The notes below the pieces were generated by a model, which did not search any database, was not told the origin of the DNA, and saw only the letters and a program-made list of their open reading frames with translations. Position numbers and translations under genes: made by a program. This document shows, piece after piece, positions 1 through 9,271 of a stretch of DNA of 24,441 bases. How positions within the stretch are numbered: the stretch's first letter is position 1; each line of letters starts with the position of its first letter. Source of the stretch: Oppiella nova. Lineage: Eukaryota > Arthropoda > Arachnida > Sarcoptiformes > Oppiidae. Where the stretch lies: the NCBI GenBank assembly GCA_905397405.1, contig CAJPVJ010000478.1, positions 1-24,441 on the forward strand. The letters are read 5' to 3'.

Positions 1-1257
1 CATCCCTGGACGAGTCATCAATGAATGGGATGTGCGATAGGAATGACTTCTTATACGACATTCTCGACGACAACAACTTCAGCGTCGAAGAGCTTAACAA
101 ACAGATTATGGACATTGAAAACGGCGTTCAAAGCGATAGTATGGACGACACCAACACCTGTCCGACCAGTGATGATGATAATGACATTTCTATGGATGTG
201 CTTCAGAGGGCCGTGGAGTTTGAGTTGGCGGTCATTCCCATCGCCCGACCTGTCAGTGAATACCACCACGACTTCAATACCACGGAATCCTATCTATTGA
301 ATGAATTATTCAATTCAACCAAAATTATTGGCCAACCCTTGACTAAGATCACGCTTGAGATCACGAATATGGAGGAATTCAATCGCACCGTTAGCTTTAA
401 GTTTGACAGAGGGATCCGTAACTTCACGCGTGGTGTCAAAGGGTTGACGGCATTCAAGAATATTCTTCATGAGGACAGGATCTCGTTACTGAAGTATGGC
501 TGCGTTGAGACGCTACTGATGCGCACCGTTATGCACGTAGACTACCAGGAAGAGTGTATGAGACTGCCCTGGGTATACTATTATATTACCCGGATAAGGG
601 TTTGTTAGTTTCATAAATCATATTAATTTTTGACATTTTTCAGGATAAGGAAAATTCATTGATGTTTAAACTGAAGTATTTGAAATCATTTAAACCCGAA
701 GTTTACAACTCGTATATTAGATATTTAAGCAAAATGTCGCCCATTTGGGACTCGGATGTGGCTATTATAGATTTGGTATTATTTAATTTTACTTTAAATA
801 TGAGCACCAAACTTTATTATATTACATAATTTGTATAACTAGATGATGCCAATTATATTATTTAATCCGGATCGTCCTAATCTCATTAATAGAGACGTTG
901 TCAAGTAAGTGACTTATTGTACTTTGATTTGATTTGTTATAAAATGAATAAATTATTTATATGTCCCGTTATAATAGAGTGCAACAACATATGTATATGT
1001 ATTTACTTGAGCGCTACTTAATATTAAAGTATCGATCGGAATGTGAGGCAAAGTCACGATTCTTGAGACTAATGAATACATTGAATGACGTGAATATTCT
1101 GCGAGAGATGCAAAAGAAACATACTTTACAACTCTGCAACTCATCCCTTGTGACCCCACTCTTGCTAGAGGTGTTTGATGTCAAGTCTACGGCACCGGTA
1201 GAGTCGGGCAGCTCTTCAATTGATTTCATATCATCTCCCATCTCATCGGACTTGTAG
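1..1257 (+). CDS. Nuclear receptor, HR96/NR1J-like, copy 1 (5' partial)
   Basis: A ligand-regulated transcription factor of which only the hinge and LBD lie in the window; the DBD exons would lie to the left. Exons by homology to the complete copies: <1-572 (frame starts at base 3), 644-775, 843-904, 978-1257, all with GT-AG borders, giving 347 visible residues. Seen: the acidic hinge motif (DILDDNNFS, then QIMDIE), the LBD signature AFKNILHEDRISLLKYG, the helix 8-9 motif LFNPDRPNL, and the AF-2 core LLLEVF. This is the most diverged copy. Its exon 4 is richer in G/C at third positions, Arg replaces the usual Gln in DQISLLK, exon 4 ends in Trp rather than Met/Leu, exon 5 is one codon longer (132 nt), and a Ser/Pro-rich tail of about 25 residues follows AF-2. 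It may be an older member of the array. The frame is intact, so I see no sign of decay. Ligand unknown. Confidence 0.82.
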
Positions 1258-1320
1258 TTAAAAATCTCTAAAAATCTCATTTATATAACTATAAATACAA
1301 GTATGCACAAATATATTGAT

Positions 1321-1775
1321 ATTTACTAAAGTATTATTTATTTTATACAGTAAATAATGTATACAATCATAAATTTTATATATGTGTTAAGTTTAAATAA
1401 ACAATTCACACAATATTATACAAAATGTGTATTTGTTTTTTTGTGGTTTTGTATGAATGCAAATACGGTACTTATCATAATTATAAGCGTTTATAACAAT
1501 TTCACGCTATTTATGGCCCATTATATCACAGAATTATGTAATTATATTATGAGTCATAAAAAATTCAAATTAATTATTTTGATTTGTCGTGAATTCATTA
1601 GACATTTAGGGTATTTTCTAGCATAATTACCGTATATGTCTGAAAGTATGAATAAATTTAAATACAGTAATGGTTTTCTTATTTGAAAAATTTTATATCA
1701 AAAACAATTTCTTTTATTATAATAAAAACATAAATAAAAATATATAGGAAAAGAGATGTTAAAAATATATTTTCA
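1321..1775. repeat. Spacer repeat type A, first copy
   Basis: Matches about 8887-9271 in order and orientation, including a shared stretch around TTTCACGCTATTTATGGCCC versus TTTCACGTTATTTTGGGCCC and the following TTATATCAC..ATTATGTAATTA. It lies at the same place between a gene's 3' end and the next upstream module, so it is best read as ancestral spacer duplicated with the gene rather than a separate mobile element. The borders are approximate. Confidence 0.6.
1396..1401 (+). terminator. Candidate poly(A) signal of copy 1
   Basis: AATAAA lies 139 bases after the stop of copy 1. About 30-50 bases downstream comes a T/G-rich run (TGTATTTGTTTTTTTGTGG), the usual form of a cleavage-stimulating element. 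In DNA this AT-rich the hexamer alone is weak evidence; the T/G run raises it. Confidence 0.45.
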
Positions 1776-2135
1776 CAGATTTAATCGTTTGTCACGTTAA
1801 CCTTGAACACAACCAATTAATTCGCTTAAGGATTAAAATAAATAAAAACAAGTTTTACTAAATTTATCCCCGATTCTATATAAAAATCATAAAGCATTAC
1901 CTAAACTCTTATACGCAAACTCTGGTACTAATGATAATCAAATGCAATTCAGTTTAAAAGCCATCCATTGAAACATTTGATTTGTTTGCACATATTTCTA
2001 GTTGTGTTTAAATTCACAAAACAACTATAATTCAAAAACTTCTAGTTTTATATATTCTTTATGATTTTATGATTATTTTTGTATTATTATTGTAGTTATA
2101 GTGTATTGTTAAGATTGTGTGTTATTTACAGTATT
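1776..2135 (+). promoter_or_regulatory. Distal upstream conserved module, copy 2
   Basis: A stretch found before every copy in the window with a visible upstream region. Landmarks here: TAACCTTGAACA, ATTAATTCGCTTA, TATCCCCGATTCTATATA (1866-1883), TTACCTAAACTCTTATACGC, AGCCATCCATT, TTGTTTGCACA, TCTAGTT and GTTAAGATTGTGT. It ends about 370 bases before the ATG. Conservation amid poorly conserved AT-rich sequence suggests a shared enhancer, distal promoter or non-coding 5' exon; TTGTTTGC resembles a forkhead-type site. Function is inferred. Confidence 0.5.
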
Positions 2136-2425
2136 AATATACAGTATTTACTATTGTAAGCTTATTTGTAATTATTATATACATTGACTTCAAGAATCAA
2201 TAATATAAATAAATTTTATTCATAGAATTTTTTTTGTTTGAAATCCAATCGTTGGATAATTCATATCATAGTAATGAAATATGAAGTATGAAATACAAAA
2301 TACCTCGACAAATAAACAATTCAAAATTGAATAATTTATTATTTTTTAGCATTTCGTCACAAAATCTAAGCTTGATATAAATTCTATTTTAATATAATTT
2401 AATTAATTTATTAAGCATAGGCGTT

Positions 2426-2433
2426 TATATAAA
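2426..2433 (+). promoter_or_regulatory. TATA-like element, copy 2
   Basis: TATATAAA, 77 bases before the start codon, inside a block of the form GTTTATATAAACCTGTC that aligns with the same position in copies 3 and 4. A start of transcription some 30 bases downstream would give a 5' UTR of about 40 bases. Confidence 0.45.
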
Positions 2434-2502
2434 CCTGTCAAAACAAATCACTAGAAATATTATTTTAATGCAAATTAACTTTAATTTACGGTAAATATTA
2501 AT

Positions 2503-4411
2503 ATGAGTGACAAAGTATTACCGAAGGTATGTGCTGTTTGTGGACATATGGCACTGGGTATGATATGACTTTTTTTTAACAATAATTAATTTTAAAATTT
2601 ATTATTAAAATTCTTACTAGTTAATAAATTTATACTATATGAATATTAAGGGAAAAATTTTGGTGCCCTATCGTGTGAAGCATGTAAAAGCTTTTTTAGG
2701 AGGAATGCTTTAAAAAATACTGTAAGATCATTGATATTGAATATATTTAATAGTAATTTAATAAATTAACCGGTACATTAATTTGTAGCAAAAATGTAAT
2801 TTTGACAATAAATGCAATATTGATTTAATAACGAGAAAGTTTTGCGCAAAGTGTCGATTAGATAAATGTCTCGCTATCGGCATGAGACGGGTATTGAAAC
2901 ATTTGAAATAAATAGTAATTAAAATAATTATAACACGTTTTGTTTGATAAAGGAGTGGATATTGAATGAAGAGAATCGGGAGCTAAAAAAGCTTAAGATA
3001 TTAGCGAACAAAAAACGGAGAGATCATAATCAATGTAGTAATACAAGTGATGAAAGTACAAAATCATTGATAGACTCATCACCGGAACCAACACACGGAA
3101 ACCACATCTCAAACACCATTAATATAACAAATAATGATTTTTTATATGAAATACTCGATAACAATCATTTCAGTGAAAATGCCCTCGGTGAACAGATTAG
3201 GGATATAGAGAGCACTGTTAACAACGGATTCATTGATGATATTATGGACACAAATTTTGATTACATTATAAATGATCAACAAATTATTGGATATAATAAT
3301 AGCAATCAAATTACTCCACAAACGGGTTATAATGTGTCAAATGAGACGATAGAAAAAGCCGTAGAGTTTACTGTTTCGGTGATACCTATCGCCAGACCTC
3401 TAAGTGAATGCAACACTCGTTTCAATGAAAGGGAAACTTATTTATTGAATGAATTGATAACAACTTCCCGGCGTATGATCTGTTCGTTTAGCAGTAACAT
3501 CAAAGATGTGGACAATATGTATGACTTTCATCAGACTATTGCCAACAAATTTGACAGTTGTATCAGAAATTTAACAACTTTTGTGAAAGGGTTGTCCGCA
3601 TTCAGGGATATCTACTCTGAAGACCAGATCTCACTACTGAAGTACGGGTGCTTTGATGTCATATTCTTGAGGTCTATCAAGTTTTTTGATTACACGGATA
3701 ATGTGATCAAAATTCCAATGGTTTGTAGATTATATTTGTGGTGCAAGCTAATTTATAGTATTTGTTTGTACCTGATAGAGCCCGAATAATTTTATTGTAT
3801 TAAAATTGGATTTTTTGAAAAACGTTGAAATTTTTTATCACCCATATATGAAGTTTTTGCAAAAGCTATTACCCATTTGGGACAACGACCACACAATAAT
3901 AAACTTGGTATATAAATTTATTAAATTTAAATTATGGATATTAGTAGAACTTATACTTATTTAAACAAATAATTTTCGTAGATGTCATCAATAACTTTGT
4001 TTAATCCGGATCGTCCCAACCTTGCTAATAGAGATGTTATCAAGTAATTAATAAATAGCTTTATTTTACATTTTTAATATTTCATTATAAATTGCAATTC
4101 CAAAAATTGTCATTAATTCTTAATACTATTGATTGACTTTATGTTTATTTGTCACACAATATAGACTCCAACAACACATTTATATGCATTTATTGCGACG
4201 ATATTTACAATTGAAGTATCGATCGGAATGTGAGGCAATGTCGCGATTCTTGAGACTAATGAATATAATAATGGATTTAAATGTCTTAAGAGAGGCTCAG
4301 AGGAAGCATATGATTGAAGACACGCCGAAGACTTTGCTTCCGCCACTACTTGAGGAGGTCTTTGATATGACACCTGTATGTCAGTCGGAATATTCGTTCA
4401 CGAGTTTATAG
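2503..4411 (+). CDS. Nuclear receptor, HR96/NR1J-like, copy 2 (complete)
   Basis: Exons 2503-2557, 2651-2721, 2789-2890, 2953-3720, 3779-3907, 3982-4043, 4165-4411; 1434 nt, 477 residues. The start MSDK is chosen because the same ATG recurs in most copies and leaves only nine residues before the first zinc cysteine, so there is almost no A/B domain. DBD residues 10-76: zinc cysteines 10, 13, 27, 30 and 45, 51, 61, 64, matching the family spacing C-x2-C-x13-C-x2-C and C-x5-C-x9-C-x2-C. Residues 77-100 are a Lys/Arg-rich extension, probably nuclear localisation and DNA minor-groove contact. The hinge spans about 100-200, with a conserved acidic motif at 137-163. The LBD starts near 201, has D300-Q301 in DQISLLK, and AF-2 LLEEVF at 457-462. 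Odd points: the P-box is CEACKS while all other copies have CEPCKA, and the second module starts QKCN instead of LKCH. These changes may shift DNA choice. Ligand and targets unknown. Confidence 0.9.
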
Positions 4412-4450
4412 AAATCAAGGAAATGTAGTTTAATTTATTATAAATTCTGG

Positions 4451-4499
4451 TGTACCTTAATGTTAACAGTATTTATTATTTAAGGTACAATGTATTATA
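4451..4499. repeat. Inverted repeat in the 3' flank of copy 2
   Basis: TGTACCTTAA at 4451-4460 and its exact reverse complement TTAAGGTACA at 4490-4499, with a 29-base AT-rich loop, starting 39 bases after the stop codon. In RNA it would form a 10-pair hairpin in the 3' UTR. Copy 3 keeps only a degenerate left arm. Confidence 0.6.
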
Positions 4500-4501
4500 A
4501 T

Positions 4502-4585
4502 AGGGGCCATTCAATAAGTACGTAGGCAAGGGGTAGGAGGGAGGGGGTCAGGTGAAAAGTGTATATGTTATTTGGGGGAGGAATT
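4502..4585. mobile_element. Possible DNA-transposon or MITE end (fragment)
   Basis: A markedly G-rich block in AT-rich DNA, beginning GGGGCCATTCAATAAGTACG and continuing with GGGGTAGGAGGGAGGGGGTC. From memory it resembles terminal sequences of short non-autonomous DNA elements scattered through many invertebrate genomes; this is not verified. The 3' flank of copy 3 runs past the equivalent point without it, which fits an insertion. No matching inverted end was found in the window, so at most a solo end or remnant is present. Confidence 0.35.
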
Positions 4586-5160
4586 TAGAAAATAATGAAC
4601 TTCCTTTTATTACTTTCAAAATATCTTAAGACTACATGAATTGTTTAGATAATGAAAAAAATAACTATTATCCAAATGGGTAATGCGGCAAAATTTAATG
4701 TCAATTTAAGTATTAAATATTTAAATGACTTTACAATTATGAAAATATTATTATACTATATATTTTCATTAAGTAATGAAATTCTGACCAGACTTTGTAA
4801 AGATAAATAATAATTATGTTAAAATTTCCTAAAATATTTGAATATAAAACTAGTTTCAAGTCTATTACCGATAACTTATATTTTATTTGTCATTAAATAA
4901 ATAAACGATATGTTGATATATTTATAATCAACAATACTAATGTTTTTATGCATATTAGTGATAATTATCACGATATAATTTAAACGATTATATAAAAACA
5001 CTTGAAAGGAACCAGATAATATTTTTATTTTAAAATACAGGTACAATATTAGCTAAATACAAAGTTAATATAGAAAAGTGTGGTTTATTATGTTTTTGGG
5101 TTAAACCAGACTCATATAATATATAATATTATTGTGAAGTTCCTATATTGTATCAACCAA
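4585..5160. repeat. Spacer repeat type B, first copy
   Basis: Aligns with about 19515-20080 and, in part, 22978-23375. Landmarks: CTTCCTTTTATTACTTTC, AAGACTACATGAATTGTTTA, TAACTATTATCCAAATGGG, ATTAAGTAATGAAA, AAACGATATGTTGATATATT and TGTTTTTGGGTTAAACCA. Near its right end TGGTTTA (5081-5087) and TAAACCA (5102-5108) form an inverted repeat with a 14-base spacer. No open frame is shared between copies, so it looks non-coding. Confidence 0.65.
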
Positions 5161-5766
5161 TACCCAAACTCAGGTTTATTAATATATGAAAAGCACTGGT
5201 AGTTTTTTTTATAGCAAATTCGATGCATTCATGTAACCAAATATAAATATAAATTTCTTATGATTAAAATAGAAAAAAATATGTTTTAAAATTCTTATAA
5301 TATTTTTGTAATTTATTTTATTTTTTATATAAAAATAACAAAAACTTTCATTTTCACTGATACTACAAATAAATATTGAAAACTTTGTTAACTAATATTT
5401 TATTCATTTAATGGATTGTATTTATTATATTTTATTATCAAAAAAATAATAGAAATATTTTTGATATTAATTTATAAATAAATAAAATTATAAATGGAAA
5501 AATCAATTTTCGTTTCACCCATCGATTAAATAATAATAAATGGTTTGTAAACATTTTCAATATTATGGTGTATGTATAGCCGTAGTAAATATAAAATAAT
5601 AAAACTTATCTAACTTTGATTTAAGCATTTTAAAGGTAATATTAAAAGAAAAGTACTTTAGTGGATTAAACATAATTTGATTATTATAATTTTATAACAA
5701 AATCAGTTTCTTTTTTAATAATAAATAAGAATATGTAGGAAAGGAGATATTAAAAGGATATTTTTA

Positions 5767-6115
5767 AAGATTTAATCGCGTGTAACATTTACCTTGAATG
5801 CAAACAATTAATTCGTTCATGGATTAAAATAAAAAACAAGTTTTCCTAGATATGTCCCCGATTCTATATAGTTATTATAAGTCTTTACCTAAACTTTTGT
5901 ACGCAAACTCTGGTGCTGATGATAATCAAATGCATTTATGTTTAATAGCCATCCATTTAAACAGTCGACTTGTTTGCACACATTTTTAGTTGTGTTTTAA
6001 ATCCCCAGAAACTGACTCTCATTCAAAAAACTTCTAGTTTTCAATATACTTTACGACTATTTTTGTATTTTATTGTAGTTGTAATACATTGTTAAGATTG
6101 ATTGCTATTTACAGT
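5767..6115 (+). promoter_or_regulatory. Distal upstream conserved module, copy 3
   Basis: Same landmarks as before copy 2: TCCCCGATTCTATATA, TTACCTAAACTTTTGTACGC, AGCCATCCATTTAAACAG, GTCGACTTGTTTGCACACAT, CTCTCATTCAAAAA and GTTAAGATTGATTGCTATTT. It ends about 360 bases before the ATG, similar to copies 2 and 4. Confidence 0.5.
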
Positions 6116-6376
6116 GTACAGTATAGTAGTAAACATTTATATACATTGACTTCAAGAATCTATAATTAAGTTGTATTCATAGAAATTTATTTATCATTGG
6201 GTCATTCATAGTATTAAATGTACACTAATGTATTTTTAATCATAAATATCAATAAAACTACAAAATACAGCGATGAAAAATTTAGTATTTTTATCATTTC
6301 GTCAGAAAGTGTTCAAAATCTAATATAAAATTTTAATATAATTAATATATAATATTATATTAAGCATGAGTTTCCA

Positions 6377-6382
6377 TATAAA
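6377..6382 (+). promoter_or_regulatory. TATA-like element, copy 3
   Basis: TATAAA within GAGTTTCCATATAAACCAGT, 99 bases before the ATG. The same distance is seen in copy 4, which supports a core promoter. Confidence 0.5.
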
Positions 6383-6475
6383 CCAGTCGTAACAAATTGC
6401 TAATGTATTTTGAATGCAAATTATAATTATTAATGAATAAAATACATATAATTTAATGTCAACGTCAACCATACT

Positions 6476-8406
6476 ATGAGTGACAAAGTATTACCGAAAG
6501 TATGTGCTGTTTGCGGACATATGGCAATGGGTATGATATGACTTTTTTAAACACTAATTAATTTTAAAATTCATCATTATAATTCTAATTACTGTACTAA
6601 TAAGTTATTAGTTAATACCTGTAAATTATTACTATATAAATATACAGGCAAAAATTTTGGTGCCATATCGTGTGAGCCCTGTAAAGCTTTTTTTAGGAGG
6701 AATGCCTTAAAAAATACGGTAATTTTATTTGTATTATAGAAAATATATATTTAATAGAAATTTATTAAAATAACGGATAAATTATAGCTAAAATGCCATT
6801 TCGACAATAAATGCAATATTGATTCAATCACCAGAAAGTTTTGCTCAAGGTGTCGATTAGATAAATGCCTGGCCATTGGCATGAGACGGGTATTCAATGA
6901 ATTGAAATAAATAGTAATTTAAATAATTATAACAAATTTTGTTTGATTAAGGACTGGATATTGAATGACGAGGAACGGGAACTCAAAAAGCTTAAGATAT
7001 TAGCAAACAAAAAACGGAGGGATAGTAATCAATACAATAATATTAGCGATGAAAGTACAAAATCATTGATAGACTCATCACCGGAAACATCGCACGGAAA
7101 CTACATCTCAAACACCAATAATAACACAAATAATGATATTTTATGCGAAATACTTGATGACAACAACATTAGTGCCGATGCCCTTAGCGAGCAAATTATG
7201 GATATAGAGAGCACTGTTACAAACGATTTCATTGATAATATTGTGGACAAAAAATTTGATTGCATAATAAATGATCAACAAATTAGTGTATATAATAATT
7301 GCAATGAGATAACTTCACAAACGGGTTATAATGTGTCAAACGAGACGATTGAAAAGGCCGTCGGGTTTGCTGTTTCAGTGATACCTATCGCGCGACCTCT
7401 AAGTGAATGCAACACTGGTTTCAATGAAAGGGAAACTTATTTATTGAATGAATTGATAACAACTGCCCGGTGTATGGTCACTCCGTTTAGCAGTAACATC
7501 AAAGGCCTGGACAATATGTATGACTTTCATCAGACTTTTGCCACCAAATTTGACAGATGTATCAGAAATATAACAAAATTCGTGAAAGGGTTGTCCGCAT
7601 TCAGGGATATCTACTGTGAGGACCAGATCTCACTACTGAAGTACGGGTGCTTTGAAGTCATATTCTTGAGGTCTATCAGGTGTTTTGATTACACGGATAA
7701 TGTGCTCAAAATTCCAATGGTTTGTGTCATCAGTTTTGCATTTATTATAATTTGTTATAAAATTTACAGTATTTATTTTTTTCTGATAGGACCCGGATAA
7801 CCAAATTGTATTAAAATTAGATTTTTTGAGAAACATTGAATATTTTTATCACCCATATAAGAAATTTTTAAATAAACTATTACCCATTTGGGACACCGAT
7901 CGCACAATAATAGATTTGGTATAAAAGTTTACTAGATTAAAATTTTGTAAATTTGTAAAATTTATACTTATAATAAAGTAAATAATTTTTTGTAGATGTC
8001 ATCAATAACTTTGTTCAATCCGGACATTCCCAACCTTGCTAATAGAGATGTTATCAAGTAATTAATAACTTTTTTGCCATATTATTTTTATTTCTGTATC
8101 GATTCATCTATTCTTAACATTAATTGATTGACTTTATGTTTATTTGTCACACAATATAGACTCCAACAACACATTTATATGCATTTATTGCAACGATATT
8201 TACAATTGAAATATCGATCGGAATGTGAGGCAAAGTCAAGATTTTTAAGACTAATGAATGTAATCATGGGTTTAAATGTCTTAAGAGAGGCTCAGAGGAA
8301 GAATACGATGGAAGACACGCCAAAGACATTGATTCCGCCACTACTCCAAGAGATCTTAGATATCGCACCTGTATGTCAGTCAGACTACACGCTCACTATT
8401 TTATAG
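6476..8406 (+). CDS. Nuclear receptor, HR96/NR1J-like, copy 3 (complete)
   Basis: Exons 6476-6530, 6648-6718, 6788-6889, 6952-7719, 7790-7918, 7996-8057, 8160-8406; 1434 nt, 477 residues, the same exon lengths as copy 2. Both zinc modules are intact, with cysteine positions as in copy 2 and P-box CEPCKA. The basic extension after GMRR is DWILNDEERELKKLK. The hinge carries EILDDNNISADALSEQIMDIE-type acidic sequence. LBD features are AFRDIYCEDQISLLKYG, IWDTD in exon 5, LFNPD in exon 6 (here followed by IPNL rather than RPNL) and an AF-2 helix of the form LLQEIL, in which Ile-Leu replace Val-Phe. That is a conservative change at a coactivator-contact helix and could alter basal activity. Copy 2 is its closest relative in exon 4 and in the start region, so the two probably arose by a local duplication. 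Role inferred from family only: sensing of small lipophilic ligands. Confidence 0.9.
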
Positions 8407-8886
8407 TAATCAATGAATTAATCAATTACTGTAAATGCAGTATTTTATAAAATAAGGTTTACCTCAATGTTAACATTATTTATTATACAATGCATTATAA
8501 AATACAAAACATGTATTATATTATATTTAATTCATAACTTAATAATCGTTATACTAAAGTTAATTAACATTATTTTATGTTTATCGTCATTAAATTGTTA
8601 AAATTATAAATAAATGTCATACTTTAAAAAGCAATTAATAACTTATTACAATATAATTTCCTGCTTATTACATTGTATTTATATTATATTTAATTAAAAA
8701 TTTTAACATTCATTTCATTTAATATTCTTAAAGTTTATTGATTGTGTTTTTTATTGCTAATTTACTACCAGTAATTTAAACAGGATAACTTTACTCTGTT
8801 ATTGGTAACATAAAACATACACTTGGATTTCATGACAAATTATTTTTATTTAGATTTTATATCAATATCATAATACTTTTTTTATA

Positions 8887-9271
8887 AGGTAATACTAAAG
8901 TAAATTTATTATTTATTTTACACAGCAAACATACAGCAATAAAATTATAATTGTGTTAAATTAAAAAATAAATATTTATCAAAATTTTCAGAATAAGTAT
9001 TTGTATTTTGTACATTGTATAATTGCAAATGCAAACACTTATAACAATTTCACGTTATTTTGGGCCCATTATATCACCGGATTATGTAATTACATTAGTA
9101 TTCATAATATGTTTAAATTCAAACAATAAGTATAAAAAGTTTGAATAAATCTAAATACAGGAAAGGTTTTAAAAAAGTTTCCTTAATTTTATAACAAAAA
9201 AAACAATTTCTTATTTATAATAATTAGAATATAAATTATATTAGATATAAGAAAAATGATTTAAATTTATG
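8887..9271. repeat. Spacer repeat type A, second copy
   Basis: The counterpart of about 1321-1775, with TTATAACAATTTCACGTTAT and the following GGGCCCATTATATCACCGG the clearest match. It lies at the same place relative to the following module and gene, and is somewhat shorter than the first copy. Confidence 0.6.

Larger units (their letters stand above)
1258..2502. other. Spacer between copies 1 and 2
   Basis: No supported gene. Contents in order: 3' flank of copy 1 with an AATAAA at 1396 followed by a T/G-rich stretch, a spacer segment shared with the copy 3-4 spacer (about 1321-1775), the distal upstream module (about 1776-2135), a stretch shared with other copies around the motif ATCGTTGGATA (about 2190-2265), and the TATA-like element at 2426. 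An AT-rich open frame at 1357-1626 is not credited. Confidence 0.7.
4412..6475. other. Spacer between copies 2 and 3
   Basis: No supported gene. Contents: 3' flank of copy 2 with a 10-base inverted repeat (4451-4499), a G-rich inserted block (about 4502-4585), spacer repeat type B (about 4585-5160, with a further match at about 5590-5680), an AT-rich stretch at about 5160-5590 absent from the other type B copies, the distal upstream module (about 5767-6115), and a TATA-like element at 6377. Confidence 0.7.

Noticed and set aside
953-1280. Reverse-strand open frames opposite exon 7 of copy 1 and of other copies (for example 4152-4373, 18697-18909, 22531-22794)
   Set aside because: They are shadows of the conserved + strand exon and have no family resemblance of their own.
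1357-1626. Open frame of 89 codons with hydrophobic character
   Set aside because: It lies in AT-rich spacer type A; the matching region near 8890-9130 does not keep the frame. Hydrophobic composition is expected from T-rich DNA.
3721-3789. Continuation of the exon 4 frame past ATG-GTTTGT as the real protein end
   Set aside because: A donor at the same place in all copies and an in-phase exon 5 with conserved sequence show it is intron read-through; the read-through tails are unrelated between copies.
4133-4411. Exon 7 frames read as separate small genes starting MTLCLFVTQYR
   Set aside because: The first eleven codons are the conserved end of intron 6 before a good acceptor (CAATATAG); the remainder continues exon 6 in phase (AA then A) as LBD helix 10 to AF-2.
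4585-5160. Type B spacer repeat as a transposon
   Set aside because: All three copies occupy the same place between genes, with no clear terminal inverted repeats, target duplications or coding capacity; duplication together with the genes explains them.
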